From contig QJPP01007599.1 in NCBI GenBank assembly GCA_003996215.1, positions 903,898-967,897 on the forward strand: a stretch of 64,000 nt of DNA, given 5' to 3'. Every line of letters starts with the position of its first letter. Position 1 is the first letter of the stretch. The notes beneath the pieces are model-generated. The model was given only the letters and a program-made list of their open reading frames with translations. It was not told the origin of the DNA and made no database searches. Source of the stretch: Jaltomata sinuosa. Its lineage: Eukaryota; Streptophyta; Magnoliopsida; Solanales; Solanaceae. Made by a program: the position numbers and the translations under genes. Below, piece by piece: positions 1 to 11,759 of this stretch.

Positions 1-139
1 TTAGTTGGGGCTGATATTTTCTGATGAAAATGGAAATTCGTATGTAAATAGTGCATTTGGCAATTCAATTTCTGCAATACTATTTCAATAGAAGAATATA
101 CAAAAAGAGTGGTAGCATGTTAATTTACTATTTTAGCCC

Positions 140-980
140 CATTGCATCCAGGCAGGCATGTTGATCTCCTAGCTGCTTAAGCTGCTTCAACTCCCTTTTA
201 TAACATACTAGAAACTGTTTCTCGTGCTTTGCATGGGCCCAATATTAATACTCAAAAATTTTAAGATATGCCTAATTTAAATATGCATATATTATTTTAT
301 TTAGATCAATGAATTTTTTTTTAGATATGGATACAATATTTTATTTAGATCAATGGAATTCACATAAGAATATTTTAAGTTGTTAATTATTGTGATTTTA
401 TAATATTTTAATGTAAATTTTTACTATGATTTATAATATTTTTAATGTAATTTTTAAATATATAATAAGTTGTTAATTATTGTGCTTTATAATACTTTTA
501 ACGTAATACAAATTAATTAAAATGAAGAAGAGTATAACTTTTTTGGAGCAGGGCCCGTCAAAGGAGGCATGTCGTCCATGAGCAGCTTGCTATGCACGGG
601 CCCAATGTTTATACTCGAAAATTCTAATATATGCCTAATTTTATCAGTTATAATTGAGAACCTTCATCTGTTTTGTTGATAAATTCTTAGATATGCATAT
701 ATTATTTTATTTAGATTAATGAAATTCATATAAGAATATTTTAAGTTGTTAATTATTGTGATTTATAATACTTTTAATGTAATTTTTAAATATATAATGA
801 GTTGTTAATTATTGTAATTTATAATACTTTTAAAGAAAGATAAATAAATTAAAACGGAGAAGAGTATTAAATTTTTTAAAGTTGGGCCCGCAAAAGCAGG
901 CATGTCGACCGCCTGTTGCCTGCTTCAGCTGCCAACCATCACTTATTATATAGGGGTATTTAACGTAAAATAAATAAATT
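140..980. repeat. Locally duplicated AT-rich block (imperfect tandem direct repeats)
   Basis: Two stretches, about 283-552 and 681-885, are close direct copies. Both run from a tatattattttatttagat segment through a repeated ttgttaattattgtg segment to an aaattaaaa-ggaagagtat segment. Between and around them a short GC-richer core, ggcatgtcg, recurs near 156 (as ggcatgttg), 565 and 900, and again at about 10538 beyond the inserted retrotransposon and at 23749. Motifs of the type gtgctttgcatgggccc (215-235) and ctatgcacgggcccaat (588-606) sit between copies. There is no credible gene, and bases 1-139 show nothing beyond AT-rich sequence. Confidence 0.7.
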
Positions 981-1069
981 AAAATTGTAACACCCCAGAA
1001 CTTCCAAGCCCAGACTAGACTCAGAAAATCAGTAGAAAATAAAAATTTGCAGAAAAATCCAAGTTTCCA

Positions 1070-1610
1070 GAAACCACGGTTCGGAATACGGACTGTAGTT
1101 TTGAACGACGGTCCGTCTTCTCAACCCGTGTTTCAAGATCCAGTATCTTAGAAAATTCTTCCAAGGAAACACGGTTCAAAGACAGACCGTAGTTTGGAAC
1201 TACGGCCCGTCATCTTGAACCGTAGTTCAAGATCCAGTAGCTTCTCAGCAAATGTTCCAAGGACTACAGTTAGGACTACGGACCGTAGTTTGGAAGCACG
1301 GTCCATCGTCTCAAACTGTAATACCAATTCCAGTATCCCCTTAGTTCTAGTTTCAGAGACCACGAGTCAAACGACGGTCCGTACTTCAGAAGAACGGTCC
1401 TTCCTTTGAGTCGTGAAAATCCCCAGGCTAAATCAAGTCCCAGGAACCACGAGTCACATGATGAACCATTGTTCAGTAACATGGTTCGTCCTGTTGAGTC
1501 GTAGTTCCTGAAACCAGAGACCCTAACATTGTTAGGCAGAACCACGACTCAGCTTGATGGTCCGTCGTCTAGGAGTACGGCCCGTCAACCAAGCCGTGAT
1601 CACCGGGTCG
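1070..1610. repeat. Array of imperfect palindromes with ACGG-W-CCGT cores, in LTR
   Basis: About five to seven units of roughly 65-75 bp each read as inverted repeats. The clearest is 1441-1510: its outer arms caggaaccacgagtca and tgagtcgtagttcctg pair at 14 of 16 positions, and an inner pair (atgaaccat and atggttcgt) is nested inside. A second runs from about 1361 to 1417, with arms cacgagtcaaacgacggtcc and ggtccttcctttgagtcgtg. Other units contain acggaccgt, acggtccgt and acggcccgt. The same array is in the 3' LTR. The function is unknown; a transcript through it could form a string of hairpins. Confidence 0.8.
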
Positions 1611-2696
1611 CATTTTTGGCAAAAATTCTTTTAACTTTCCCAGGGGTATTCTGGACTTTTCCTTTCCCTTTTAAGGCCTAAGCTACGTTGTTTTATGTCG
1701 TCTAAGCCTAATTAAGTAGTCTAAAACTAATTAAAACCCTCATTCTCCTAAGAAATCATCGACTTAGAAAGAAAGGAATCAAAAGGAGGCGTAGTCTCTC
1801 TCAAGAACAAGCAGAGGCCTTAAACAAGTTCAGCCCCAAAAATCCAAGGATTTATCCGTGGATTTCTTTACCATGTATGTGGGATTTTGCTAGTGGGTTC
1901 CTTTCACCCATTAGGTCCCTAGATTTCAGCCTTCTTCAGTTTCCTCCATTAATCTTTAAGATCTAGGGTTCCTAAACCTAAGGGAATTATAGAAATACGA
2001 ATCTTACAACTTTTATGATGTGACTACATGTCCCTTGGAGGATTAGTATAGTTTCATGAATAATGCTCAGGAATCCTAGCTTGTAAAAATTCCAGAAATC
2101 CCAAGAATTTAGCTTTCTTGACACACCAGTGATGAACTTATGCTTCAGAAATCGAATGCCATATCCTTTAGCTTATGTATGTTGCATTCTCAGTCTTTTA
2201 CCAGTATTTTTGAGCTATCCTTTATTTCAGTACATTATTGCTTACATTCAGTGGGAGTAGATTTAGTACCGAGCGGATGAGGGGATGGAGGCTTAGCTGT
2301 CAGTTTAGTCTAAGACCTTTAGGAGTAGTCCCCAAGTCCCAAAACTACGGCGCCACTGTAGGTTTAAAGGAGTCAGCTGTCAGACTAGACTTCACCTCCT
2401 TATCCCTTGTGGACATCAGTAGTGGATCCACGTCAGACTTGTTCGTACCCTTGGCAAGGTATGAACACCCTTCCATCCAGGGTCACATGTTAGCCCTATA
2501 GTTAGCTCAACTTAGGGTATATCGGTTAGTAGTGTCTCCCACAGTCAGATTCATGTGAATTGACCTTGTATCCAGTATTTATGTTCAGTATTTAGTACAG
2601 CATGCTATTTCATGATTTATACTTGGTCATTGCATTCAGTTCAATTTTGTTGCAGTATATCTATCTTCATGTTCAATTCTATACTGCCCAACTTTG

Positions 2697-2705
2697 TATA
2701 TATAT
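2697..2705 (+). promoter_or_regulatory. Candidate TATA element of the 5' LTR
   Basis: The run tatatatat is followed by cctgcat in this LTR and is conserved in the 3' LTR at 9981-9989 while surrounding bases have changed. It stands in the right part of the LTR for a promoter, but AT-rich runs are common here and no start site can be seen. Confidence 0.3.
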
Positions 2706-3208
2706 CCTGCATGCTCAGTACATTTAAAGTACTGACGCATACTTTTGTGCTACATCATTTTATGATGTAGGTTCAGACCCTCAGCATCTAGACCACGCCT
2801 AGATTGGTTCCCTAGTTCATACTCAGCAGTCCAGTGGTGAGCCCTCATTAGTTCGAGGGCAATAGACATGCCTCATTTCAGTATTTACTTTCAGTTTTAG
2901 ATTTGTAGAATTAGCTGGGGACATGTCCCAGCAACTCCTATTCAGTAAGATGGCTTTCAGACATAGACTAGACTCAACAGTCGTTAGTGTTGTTTTAGTC
3001 AGCACTAAACCATATTTTTATATTATATCCATTTCAGATTTGTTGGGCTCTTTCCTTAATTTAAGATATTAAATTGCTTAGTTTCCGCACAGTACATATC
3101 TCTAAATTGGTTTTACATAGATATGCCATGCCATGAGCTAGCTTGGGGTCACTTATGACATTAAGAACCATGTTGCGTCCAGGAGGTAGCTTTGGAGCAT
3201 GACAAACT

Positions 3209-3220
3209 TGGTATCAGAGC
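3209..3220 (+). promoter_or_regulatory. Primer binding site (initiator tRNA-Met)
   Basis: The sequence tggtatcagagc lies four bases inside the 5' LTR end. It is complementary to the 3' end of initiator tRNA-Met, the usual primer for minus-strand DNA synthesis in plant chromoviruses. Confidence 0.95.
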
Positions 3221-3426
3221 ATCAGGTTTAAGTGTCCTACGGTGTCTGAAAGCCGCGTCAAGTAGAGTCTTCTTCATGGGTGTGAAACGCGCCACACTTA
3301 TGGGGGAAAAGCTATGAGACATCATTAGGAATAACTTTCCTTCTTTCTTTTCCAGCTCGTGCTATAGAGTATAAACTCTATTTAATTCTCATATATTCTA
3401 ACTCGTGCTCTTCGCATTTCAGAAAA

Positions 3427-4530
3427 ATGCCTCCCAGAAGACCTAACGCTAGGAATCAGCCCGCACCAGCAGCTTCAGCAGACCCATTGAATGAACAGGT
3501 TACGCATGCTGAATTCAGGGCTACTTTCCATGTACTTGCTCAGGCCATGACCCCCCAGGTCAATCAGCAGGCTGCGGCTCCAGCTCCGCCTCAGGTCAAT
3601 ACTGCTGCAGCTAGAATCCAGAATTTCACTCGGATGAACCATTCAGAGTTTCATGGGTCCAAGTCAGAGGAGGATCCCCAAGAGTTCTTAGAAGCTATCC
3701 AGAAAGTGACTGACATTATGGGTGTCACTCCAGTGGAGAGTGCAGACTTAGCTGCCTATCAGTTCAAAGGGGTGGCTTATACTTGGTACCAACAATGGAA
3801 GGAATCTCATTATGCCAATGCAGGACCAGTGACTTGGGATCTTTTCAAGACCGCATTTTTGGACCGGTTCTTCCCCCTAAATCTTAGGGAAACCAAGGTT
3901 CAGGAGTTCATTAATCTGAGGCAGGATAACATGAGCGTAATGGACTATGCATTGAATTTCACTCAGTTATCCAAGTACGCCCTGGCAATAGTAGCTGACT
4001 CTAGAGCTCGTATGAGCAAGTTTGTCTCTGGTATGTTTGATGATGTGGTCAAGGAATGCAAGACTGCAATGCTCGTGAAAGAAATGGACTTCTCCAGGCT
4101 GGTTACTTATGCTCAGCAGATTGAGGAGGAAAATATTAAGGAAAGGGGAGGTGATGATAAGAGGGCTAGGACACGTTAGTATAGCCATTTTCAGCAGAGG
4201 TCAGAGGGTGGCAATCACTCTCAATATTGCCATAAAAATTTAGCTCCAACTCCATCTTCTTCTAGTGCCCCAGTGCCAAAGTTCAAGAAGGATCATCGGG
4301 ATAGAGCGTCAGGCTCTAAGTCCCAAGGTACGGTTACTAGTGGGCGCACTAACCAAGTGTGCAAGAAGTGTGGTAGGAAACACCAGGGCTAGTGCTTGGC
4401 AGGTAGTCAGAATTGCTTTGGATGTGGCAAGCCAGGTCACATGATGAGGGATTGTCCCACAGCTTCTCAAAAGGGTAAGGACATTCCCCCACAGACTCAG
4501 ACTGGTTCTACAGCAGCCCCAGCAGGTCAC
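3427..4530 (+). pseudogene. gag of the Tekay-type element (two in-frame stops)
   Basis: Gag would form the virus-like particle. The ATG at 3427 opens MPPRRPNARNQ, a start typical of Tekay-type gag in Solanaceae, after a leader of about 220 bp from the LTR end. The retrotransposon gag domain runs from about residue 65 to 210 (hallmarks FHGSKSEEDPQEFLE and WDLFKTAFLDRFFP). A TAG at 4177 ends the first 250 codons. The same frame continues through a lysine- and serine-rich linker, meets another TAG at 4390, and then shows an intact CCHC zinc knuckle CFGCGKPGHMMRDC (about 4414-4455). The two stops are point changes with no frameshift between them, so the gene was lost by base substitution. Confidence 0.9.
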
Positions 4531-4559
4531 CCCACTCAGCAGGGTACCTCATCTAGTAC

Positions 4560-5190
4560 AGGTGGTGGTCAGCGCCAGAATAGGTTGTATGCTCTCCAAG
4601 CTAGACAGGATCATGAAGATTCTCCTGATGTGGTCACGAGTACGTTACGAGTCTTTAATACTAATGTTTATGCATTGTTATACCCAGGGGCTACACTTTC
4701 CTTTATAACTCCATATATAGCAGTAAATTTTGATGTCAGTCCAGAAACCCTCCTAGAACCCTTCTCAGTCTCTACTCCAGTTGGTGATCCAGTTATAGCT
4801 AGACGAGTATACATAAATTGCCCAGTCACAGTTTTCCAAAAAGTCACCTCAGCAGATCTTGTAGAGTTAGAAATTGTAGATTTTGATATCATTCTAGGCA
4901 TGGATTGGTTACATTCCTGTTATTCCTCAGTCGATTATAGAACTAGGATCATTCGATTTCAGTTTCCTAACGAGCCAGTCCTAGAGTGGAAGGTTAGTAA
5001 CTCAGTGCCTATGGGTCGCTTCATCTCCTATCTTAAAGCCATAAAAATTATCTCCAAAGGGTATATCTATCATCATGTTTGGGTTAAGGATTCAAATTTT
5101 GATACCCCAACTCTAAAGTCAGTCCCAGTGGTGAATGAGTTTCCGAAAGTGTTCCAGAAGATCTTCCCAGAGTTCCTCCCAAAAGGGAAA
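4560..5190 (+). pseudogene. Aspartic protease of the Tekay-type element, active-site Asp lost
   Basis: The protease would cut the Gag-Pol polyprotein in the particle. It follows gag in the same frame. The active-site box reads LLYPGATLSFITP where the lineage has Asp-Pro-Gly-Ala, so the catalytic aspartate codon has become Tyr (TAT at about 4680-4682). Downstream, VDFDIILGMDWL, a conserved pre-RT box, is intact. A one-base loss in a short A/G run near 5182-5190 throws the frame and creates the stop at 5203-5205; RT continues in the next frame. Both the active-site change and the frameshift would abolish processing. Confidence 0.85.
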
Positions 5191-5199
5191 TCAACTTCA

Positions 5200-6600
5200 A
5201 AATAGATCTTCTTCCAGATACCCAGCCTATTTTGATTCCTCTCTATAAAATGGCTCTAACTGAGCTCAAGTAATTGAAAGAATAGCTAAAATACCTACTA
5301 GATAAGGGCTTCATCAGACCCAACATCTCTCCATGGGGTGCTCCAGTGTTGTTCGTGCGTAAAAAGAATGGTTCCCTTAGAATGTGCATTGATTACCGTC
5401 AGTTGAACAAGGTCACAATCAAGAACAAATATCCCATCCCCAAGATTGATGACTTGTTTGACCAACTTCAAGGCGTCAGTTTCTTTTCCAAGATAGACCT
5501 CATATCCGGCTATCATCAACTTAGAGTAAAAGATAGTGACATCCTGAAGATAGCCTTCGGGACTCGGAATGGTCACTATGAATTTTTTTTTATGTCTTTT
5601 GGACTAACCAATGCTCTTGTAGCTTTCATGGACTTAATGAATAGGGTGTTCAAGAAGTATTTAGACTTGTTCGCCATTGTCTTCATTGATGATATCCTTG
5701 TTTATTCTCGAAATGAGGAGGAGCATGCGACTCATTTGAGGGTTGTTCTCCAGACCCTCAAGGATCATTTGCTATTCGCTAAGTTTAGCAAGTGTGAATT
5801 CTAGTTACAGTATGTCGCTTTCCTTGGTCATGTGTTATCCAAAGAAGGGATCCGTGTTGATTCCCAGAAAATTAAGGCAGTAAAGGCCTGGCCCAGACCC
5901 ACCTCTTTGATAGACATCAGAAGTTTCTTGGGTTTGGCTGGTTATTACAGGAGGTTCGTAGAACGATTCTCATCCATAGCTTCCCCATTGACTAGGTTGA
6001 CTCAGAAAAAGGTCAAGTTTCAGTGGTCAGAGGAATGTGAGAAGAATTTCGTAGAGCTGAAGACCAGGTTGACTACAGCTCCTATTTTGACTCTACCAGA
6101 TGGTTCAGACGGTTATGTGGTTTATTGTGATGCATCCAGAGTCATCTTGGGTTGAATTTTAATGCAGCAGGGTAAGGTCAGAGCTTATGATTCCAGACAG
6201 CTTAAGGCCCATGAGAAGAACTACCCGACTCATGACCTCGAGCTTGCAGCGGTTGTGTTTGCCCTAAAGATTTGGAGACACTATCTGTATGGTGTTCATG
6301 TTGATGTGTTCACATATCACAAGAGCCTCCAATATGTGTTCATCCAGAAAGAGTTGAATCTTCATCAGAGGAGATGGCTTGAGTTCATCAAAGATTATGA
6401 TATGAACGTGCTCTACCATTCGAGTAAGGCCAATGTAGTGGCTGATGCTCTTAGTAGACTATCTATGGGTAGCATATCTCATGTTGAGGAGGAGAATAGA
6501 GAATTGGTCAGATATGTTCATCGGCTTGCTCGCCTAGGAGTTTGCCTTATGGACACGACAGACGGTGGTGTGATAGTTCAGAATGGGTCAGAATCTTAAT
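5200..6600 (+). pseudogene. Reverse transcriptase and RNase H of the Tekay-type element
   Basis: This domain would copy element RNA into DNA. RT motifs are readable: FVRKKNGSLRMCIDYRQLNK, FSKIDLISGYHQL with the first catalytic Asp kept, and the YxDD box as VFIDDILVYS. The connection GYYRRFVERFS leads to RNase H with VYCDAS, YPTHDLELAAVVFALKIWRHYLYG and ADALSRL. All of it is in one frame, interrupted by TAA 5271, TAG 5283, TAG 5802, TGA 6153 and TAA 6597. Comparison with the family suggests Gln codons at 5271 and 5283 and a Trp codon at 5802, all explained by C-to-T change on one strand or the other. Confidence 0.9.
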
Positions 6601-7714
6601 TGGTAGCTGAAGTTATGGAGAAACAGGATAGTGATACCATACTGCTTCAGCTGAAGGGTACAGTTCATCAGCAGAGAGTAGAGGTTTTCTCCCAAGGGGG
6701 AGATGATGTACTCCGTTATTAGGGTCTCTTATGTGTTCCTAAGGTGGGTGAGTTGAGACAGCAGATCATTTCAGAAGCCCATAATTCCAGATATTCCATT
6801 CACCCAAGTGCCACCAAGATGTACCTGATCTACGGGAAGTCTATTGGTGGAATGACATGAAGAGAGACATCGCAGATTTTGTGGCTAAGTGCCCTAACTG
6901 TCAGCAGGTAAAGGTAGAACATCAGAAACCAGGAGGCATGACTCAGGATATTAGCATTCCTACTTGGAAGTGGGAAGTGGTTAACATGGATTTCATTACG
7001 GGCTTACCCCATACTCGCAGACAGCATGACTCCATTTGGGTGATAGTGGACAGGGTCACTAAGTCAGCTCACTTCTTGGCTGTCAAGACTACTGATTCAA
7101 CAGAGGATTATGCTAGGCTCTACATCAGTGAGATAGTCAGATTGCATGGAGTCCCTTTGTATATCATTTCAGATAGAGGTCCTCAGTTTACATCTCATTT
7201 CCGGAAATCTTTCCAGAAAGGTGTTGGTACTCAGGTGAATCTCAGTACAGCATTTCATCCGCAGACGGATGGTCAGGCTGAGCATACCATTCATACCTTG
7301 GAAGATATATTGAGAGCTTGTGTGATCAATTTCAAGGGTAGTTGGGATGATCACCTATCTCTGATAGAGTTTGCCTACAATAATAGCTTTCATTCCAGCA
7401 TTCAGATGGCCTCATATGAGGCCCTCTATGGGTGTAGATGTAGGTCACCTGTTGGTTGGTTCAAAGTAGGTGAAGCAGCTTTGATTGGACCAGATTCGGT
7501 ACATGAGGCTATGGAGAAAGTTCTGCTTATCAAAGATAGGCTAAAGACAGCTCAAAGTCGTCAGAAGTCCTATGCAGATATTAGGAGAAGAGACTTAGAG
7601 TTTGAGATCGATGATTGGATTTTCCTTAAGGTGTCACCTATGAAAGGGGTGATGAGATTCGGCAAGAAAGGGAAGCTCAGTCCTAGATATGTAGGTCCTT
7701 ACAAAATCCTGTAA
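6601..7714 (+). pseudogene. Integrase of the Tekay-type element
   Basis: Integrase would insert the cDNA into the chromosome. The N-terminal zinc domain has H-x-H spacing upstream and CPNCQQVK (about 6890). The DDE core is readable: MDFITGLP, IISDRGPQF and the Glu of DGQAEHTIHTLEDIL. The C-terminal GPY-like end YVGPYKIL is present. A TAG at 6720 and a small indel near 6820 (frame change just before NDMKRDIADFV) break the join to RNase H. A TAA at 7712 stands where Gln is usual, just before the chromodomain segment, which continues in the same frame. Confidence 0.9.
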
Positions 7715-7726
7715 AGGGCTGATAAT

Positions 7727-8044
7727 GTGGCTTACGAGTTAGAGTTGCCATCAGAACTAGCAGCAGTTCATCAAGTCTTCCATATTTCTCTTTTAAACAA
7801 GTGTGTGGGTGATCCGACTTCGATAGTACCCTTAGAGAGTGTGGCTGTAAAGGATAGCCTCACTTATGAGGAGGTTCTAGTTGAAATTCTTGACCGTCAG
7901 GTTCGTAGGTTGATAAATAAGGAAGTCGCTTCAGTTAATGTTTTGTGGAGGAATCAGTCCGTAGAGGGAGCTACTTTGGGAGCAGAAGCAGCCATGATGT
8001 CCAAGTACACCCGCCTCTTTCCGTCCGATTTTGTTCCAGCTTGA
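7727..8044 (+). pseudogene. Integrase tail and Tekay-type chromodomain
   Basis: This is the C-terminus of the polyprotein, in frame with integrase and ending at a natural TGA at 8042-8044. The segment VEILDRQVRRLINKEVASVNVLWRNQSVEGATLGAEAAM corresponds to the Tekay/Del chromodomain. The family's Trp in EATWE is replaced (here GATLG). In chromoviruses this domain is thought to steer integration toward particular chromatin. About 215 bp of non-coding sequence separates it from the polypurine tract. Confidence 0.85.
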
Positions 8045-8256
8045 GATAAATAGTTCCTCTCTAGTCTTTCAGTTTACTCTTGTGTAACTCAATCTCAGTA
8101 CCATTGTTCCATCAGTTATCCTTGCATTTCAGCATTCTTGCATGTTTATGGAACTCAGTTCAGTTAGATATCGATTCTAGTACTCAGTTGGTAGGGATTC
8201 AGCTCTTTCCCTCCAAACTCAGCTTGTTTAGTCTTCATTCGAGGACGAATGATCCT

Positions 8257-8269
8257 AAGGGGGAGATAT
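8257..8269 (+). promoter_or_regulatory. Polypurine tract
   Basis: The purine run aagggggagatat directly precedes the tg of the 3' LTR. It is the expected primer for plus-strand synthesis. It is preceded by cattcgaggacgaatg, a sequence typical of Tekay elements at this place. Confidence 0.9.
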
Positions 8270-10490
8270 TGTAACACCCCAGAACTTTCAAGCCCAGACT
8301 AGACTCAGAAAACCAGTAGAAAATAAAAATTTGCAGAAAAATCCAAGTTTCAAGGAACCACGGTTCGGAGTACGGACCGTAGTTTTGAACGACGGTCCAT
8401 CTTCTCAACCCGTAGTTCAAGATCCAGTATCTTAGCAAATTTTTCCTAGGAAACACGATTCAACGAACGGACTGTAGTTTGGAATGACGGCCCATCATCT
8501 TGAACCATAGTTCAAGATCCAGTAGCTTCTCAGAACATGTTCCAGGGACTACGGTTAGGACTACGGACCATAGTTTGGAACCACGGTCTGTCGTCTCATA
8601 CTTTAATCCCAAGTCCAGTAGCCCCTCAGTTCTCGCTTCAGAGACCACAAGTCAAACGATGATCCTTACTTCAGAAGAATGGTCCGTCCTTTGAGTCGTG
8701 GAAATCCCAAGGCTAAGTCAAGTCCCAGGAACCACGAGTCACATGACGAACCGTTGTTCAGGAACACGGTTCATCCTATTGAGTCGTAGTTCCTGAAACT
8801 AGAGACCCTAACATTGTTAGGCAGAACCATGACTTAGGTTGATGGTCCGTCATCCAGGAGTACGGCCCGTCAACCAAGTCGTGAACACTGGGTCGCATTT
8901 TTGGCAGAAATTCTTTTAACTTTCCCAGGGGTATTCCAAACTTTTCCTTTCCCTTTTAAGGCCTAAGGTACATTGTTTTACGTCGTCTAAGCCTAATTAA
9001 GTAGTCTAAACCTAAATAAAACCCTCATTCTCCTGAAAATCATCGACTTAGACAGAAAGGAATCAAAAGGAGGTGTAGTCTCTCTCAAGAACAAGCAGAG
9101 GCCTTCACTAAGTTCAGCCCCCAAAATCCAAGGATTTCTCCATCGATTTCTTTACCAGGTATATGGGATTTTTCTAGTGGGTTCCTTTCACCCATTAGGT
9201 CCCTAGATTTCAGCCTTCTCAGTTTCCTCCATGAATATTTAAGACCTAGGGTTCCTAAACCTTAGGAAATTATTGATATACGAATCTTACAACTTTTATG
9301 ATGTTGACTACATGTCCCTTGGAGGATTAGTATAGTTTCATGAATAATCCTCAGGAATCCTAGATTGTAGAAATTCCAGAAATCCCATGAATTTAGCTTG
9401 CTAGACAGACCAGTTATGAACTTATGCTTCAGAAATCGAATTCCATATCCTTCAGCTTATGTATGTTGCATTCTCAGTCTTTTACTAGTATTTTTTAGCT
9501 ATCCTTTATTTTAGTACATTATTGCTTACATTCAGTGGGAGTAGATTTAGTACCGAGCGAACGAGAGGATGGAGGCTTAGCTGTAAGTTTAGGATAAGAC
9601 CTTTAGGAGAAGTCCCCAAGTCCCAGAACTACGACGCCACCGTAGGTTTAAAGGAGTCAGCTGTCAGACTAGGTTGCACCTTCTTATCCCTTGTGGACAT
9701 CAGTAGTGGATCCACGTCAGACTTGTTCGTACCTTTGCCAAGGTATGAACACCCTCCCATCCAGAGTTACAGGTTGGCCCAATAGTTAGCTCAACTTGGG
9801 GTATGTCGGTTAGTAATGTCTCCCACATTTAGATTCATGTGCATTGACCTTGTATCTAGTATTTATGTTCAGTATTCAGTACAGCATGTTATTTCATGAT
9901 TTATACTTGGTCATTGCATTCAGTTCAATTTCATTGCAGTATATTTATCTTCATGTTCAGTTCTATACTGCCCAGCTTTGTATATATATCCTGCATACTC
10001 AGTACATTCAAAGTACTAACGCATACTTTTGTGCTACATCATTTTATGATGTAGGTTCAGGCACTCAACATCCAGACCGCGCCTAGATCGGTTCCCCAGT
10101 TCGTACTCAGTAGTCCAGTGGTGAGTCCTCATTAGTTCGAGGGAAATAGACATGCCTCATTTCAGTATTTACCTTCAGCTTTAGATTTGTAGAGTTAGCT
10201 GGGGGCATGTCCCAGCAACTCCTATTCAGTAAGATAGCTTTCAGACATAGATTAGACTCAGCAGTCATTAGTGTTATTTTCAGTCAGCACTAAACCATAT
10301 TTTTATATTATATCCATTTCAAATTTGTTGGGCTCTTTCCTTGATTTAAAATATTAAATTACTTTAGTTTCCGCACAATATATATCTCTAAACTAGTTTT
10401 ACATAGATATGCCATGCCATAGGTTAGCTTGAGATCACTTGTGACACTAAGCACCATGTTGTGTCCAGGGGGTAGCTTCGGGGAGTGACA
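8270..10490 (+). repeat. 3' LTR of the Tekay-type element
   Basis: This is the partner of 986-3204, 2221 bp against 2219 bp. It ends gtgaca at 10490, followed by the second copy of aaaat. The palindromic array recurs at about 8355-8895, including the 70-bp palindrome at 8726-8795. Many differences between the two copies are transitions. Confidence 0.95.
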
Positions 10491-11759
10491 AAAATGGAGA
10501 AGAGTATTAAATTTTTGAAGTGGGACCTGCAAAAGCAGGCATGTCGATCGCCTGTTGTCTGCTTCAGCAGCCAACCACCACTTCTTATATAGGAGTATAT
10601 TCTTCCTTATTTTAACTTTTTTTTGAAAACTTTTAAACTATTTTCTTGGGTTTAGAAATTTTCTTCTTCAAATTTACGGCAAAAAACACCCACGTTGGGT
10701 GTTGTTTCATTATATTTTTATTAATTTAATAAACAAATAAATTGAAAGAGAATAATAACAAAACTACAACTAATTAAAGACCCATGCATTTAGGACTTTT
10801 AGGTTTAGAGTATTCTCACGTTTTCTTCTTTTTTCTTTTTTCTTAAATTAAAAAAATGTTTAATCCCAAAAAAAAAAAATTGTTATAAATATATTTTGAA
10901 TGTTTCTTTAGAGAAAAGTTAGGGTTAGTTACTTTGAGATCAAGTTAGTTTTTCTCCTATAAATAAAAGGGTTCTCATTCATTGTATTTCATCCCTTAAG
11001 AAATAATAAGTTTTATCTCTGGATCAATTTAATATATTATGAGTCTTTTAATAACTTTTCTTTGTTATTGTGGTTCAAGGCTTCTTTGTTAGCTTCCGCA
11101 CCCTGTTGTTTTGATCTCAACAACATGCTCATAATTTGAGTTCAATCGTATTTTAAGGGTACATCTAGTGTTCACTGGATAACGCAGATCGCGTGAACGT
11201 CGTTTTGACACTTCTTTTTGGAATTTGAAAGAGATAGACAAGAATGTACTAAAAAAGAACAGGAGGTGAACAAGAGATCATTGTGTAGCTCTAACCAAAT
11301 TGACTTTATATTAATAATTTATTGTCCAATCTGTAGATGTAGTTATGCAATATGTAAAAAAAAAATCTCATCTATGGTATGTTCCTTTTTTTTTTTGTTA
11401 TTGCATGTGTAATTCTATTCATACATTGATTATTGTATAATTATTTTATATATATTTAAAATTACATAATTTTGTTAATTATTTATTATTAATAGAATTA
11501 GAATATTTTCAAAATACACTTTTACATTCCTCTTAGCATAAGGCAAAAAAATTTATCTTAAAGAGGGACATACGTAAAATTAAAAGAAAAATATATCTTT
11601 AAGTATTTTTTTATCTTAAAAATTTTACGTTATTTTTTAAAAAGTTTTGTACTTAGTACACACAATAATTTATTTTTTTATATATATTTATTATTCATTA
11701 ACGTAATACACACATGCAAAGCACGTACAATATGAAAAAATATTCAAGTTAATAATATT
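10491..11759. other. AT-rich intergenic DNA; flank copy of the 5' repeat, no gene seen
   Basis: Bases 10496-10600 continue the local repeat broken by the retrotransposon: the text from aatggagaagagtatt to cttcttatataggagtat parallels 870-955. From about 10700 the sequence is homopolymer-rich. The 10950-11220 stretch (tataaataaaagggttctca followed by gttgttttgatctcaacaac) resembles an LTR promoter region, but no partner copy, primer site or target duplication could be found, so it is left unassigned. Confidence 0.5.

Larger units (their letters stand above)
986..3204 (+). repeat. 5' LTR of the Tekay-type element
   Basis: It matches 8270-10490 along its whole length. The start is tg at 986 just after target duplication aaaat, and the end is gaca at 3204, four bases before the primer site. 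Its first ~620 bp hold the palindromic array annotated separately. The short ORFs inside it differ between the two copies and are not coding. Confidence 0.95.
986..10490 (+). mobile_element. Tekay/Del-type Ty3-gypsy chromovirus, full length but dead
   Basis: This is a complete LTR retrotransposon. Two ~2.2-kb direct repeats begin tgtaacacccc and end gaca. The perfect 5-bp target duplication aaaat is at 981-985 and 10491-10495. A primer site for initiator tRNA-Met follows the 5' LTR, and a polypurine tract precedes the 3' LTR. Between them lies a gag-PR-RT-RNase H-integrase-chromodomain polyprotein. A chromodomain behind integrase marks a chromovirus; its sequence and the long tgtaacaccc LTR fit the Tekay/Del lineage. 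By eye the two LTRs differ at about 20 of the first 215 aligned bases, so the insertion is old. At least nine stops and two frameshifts make it non-autonomous today. Confidence 0.95.

Noticed and set aside
10890..11220. Solo LTR or TRIM suggested by tataaataaaagggttctca and gttgttttgatctcaacaac
   Set aside because: No paired copy, primer site, polypurine tract or target duplication found; left as unassigned intergenic DNA.
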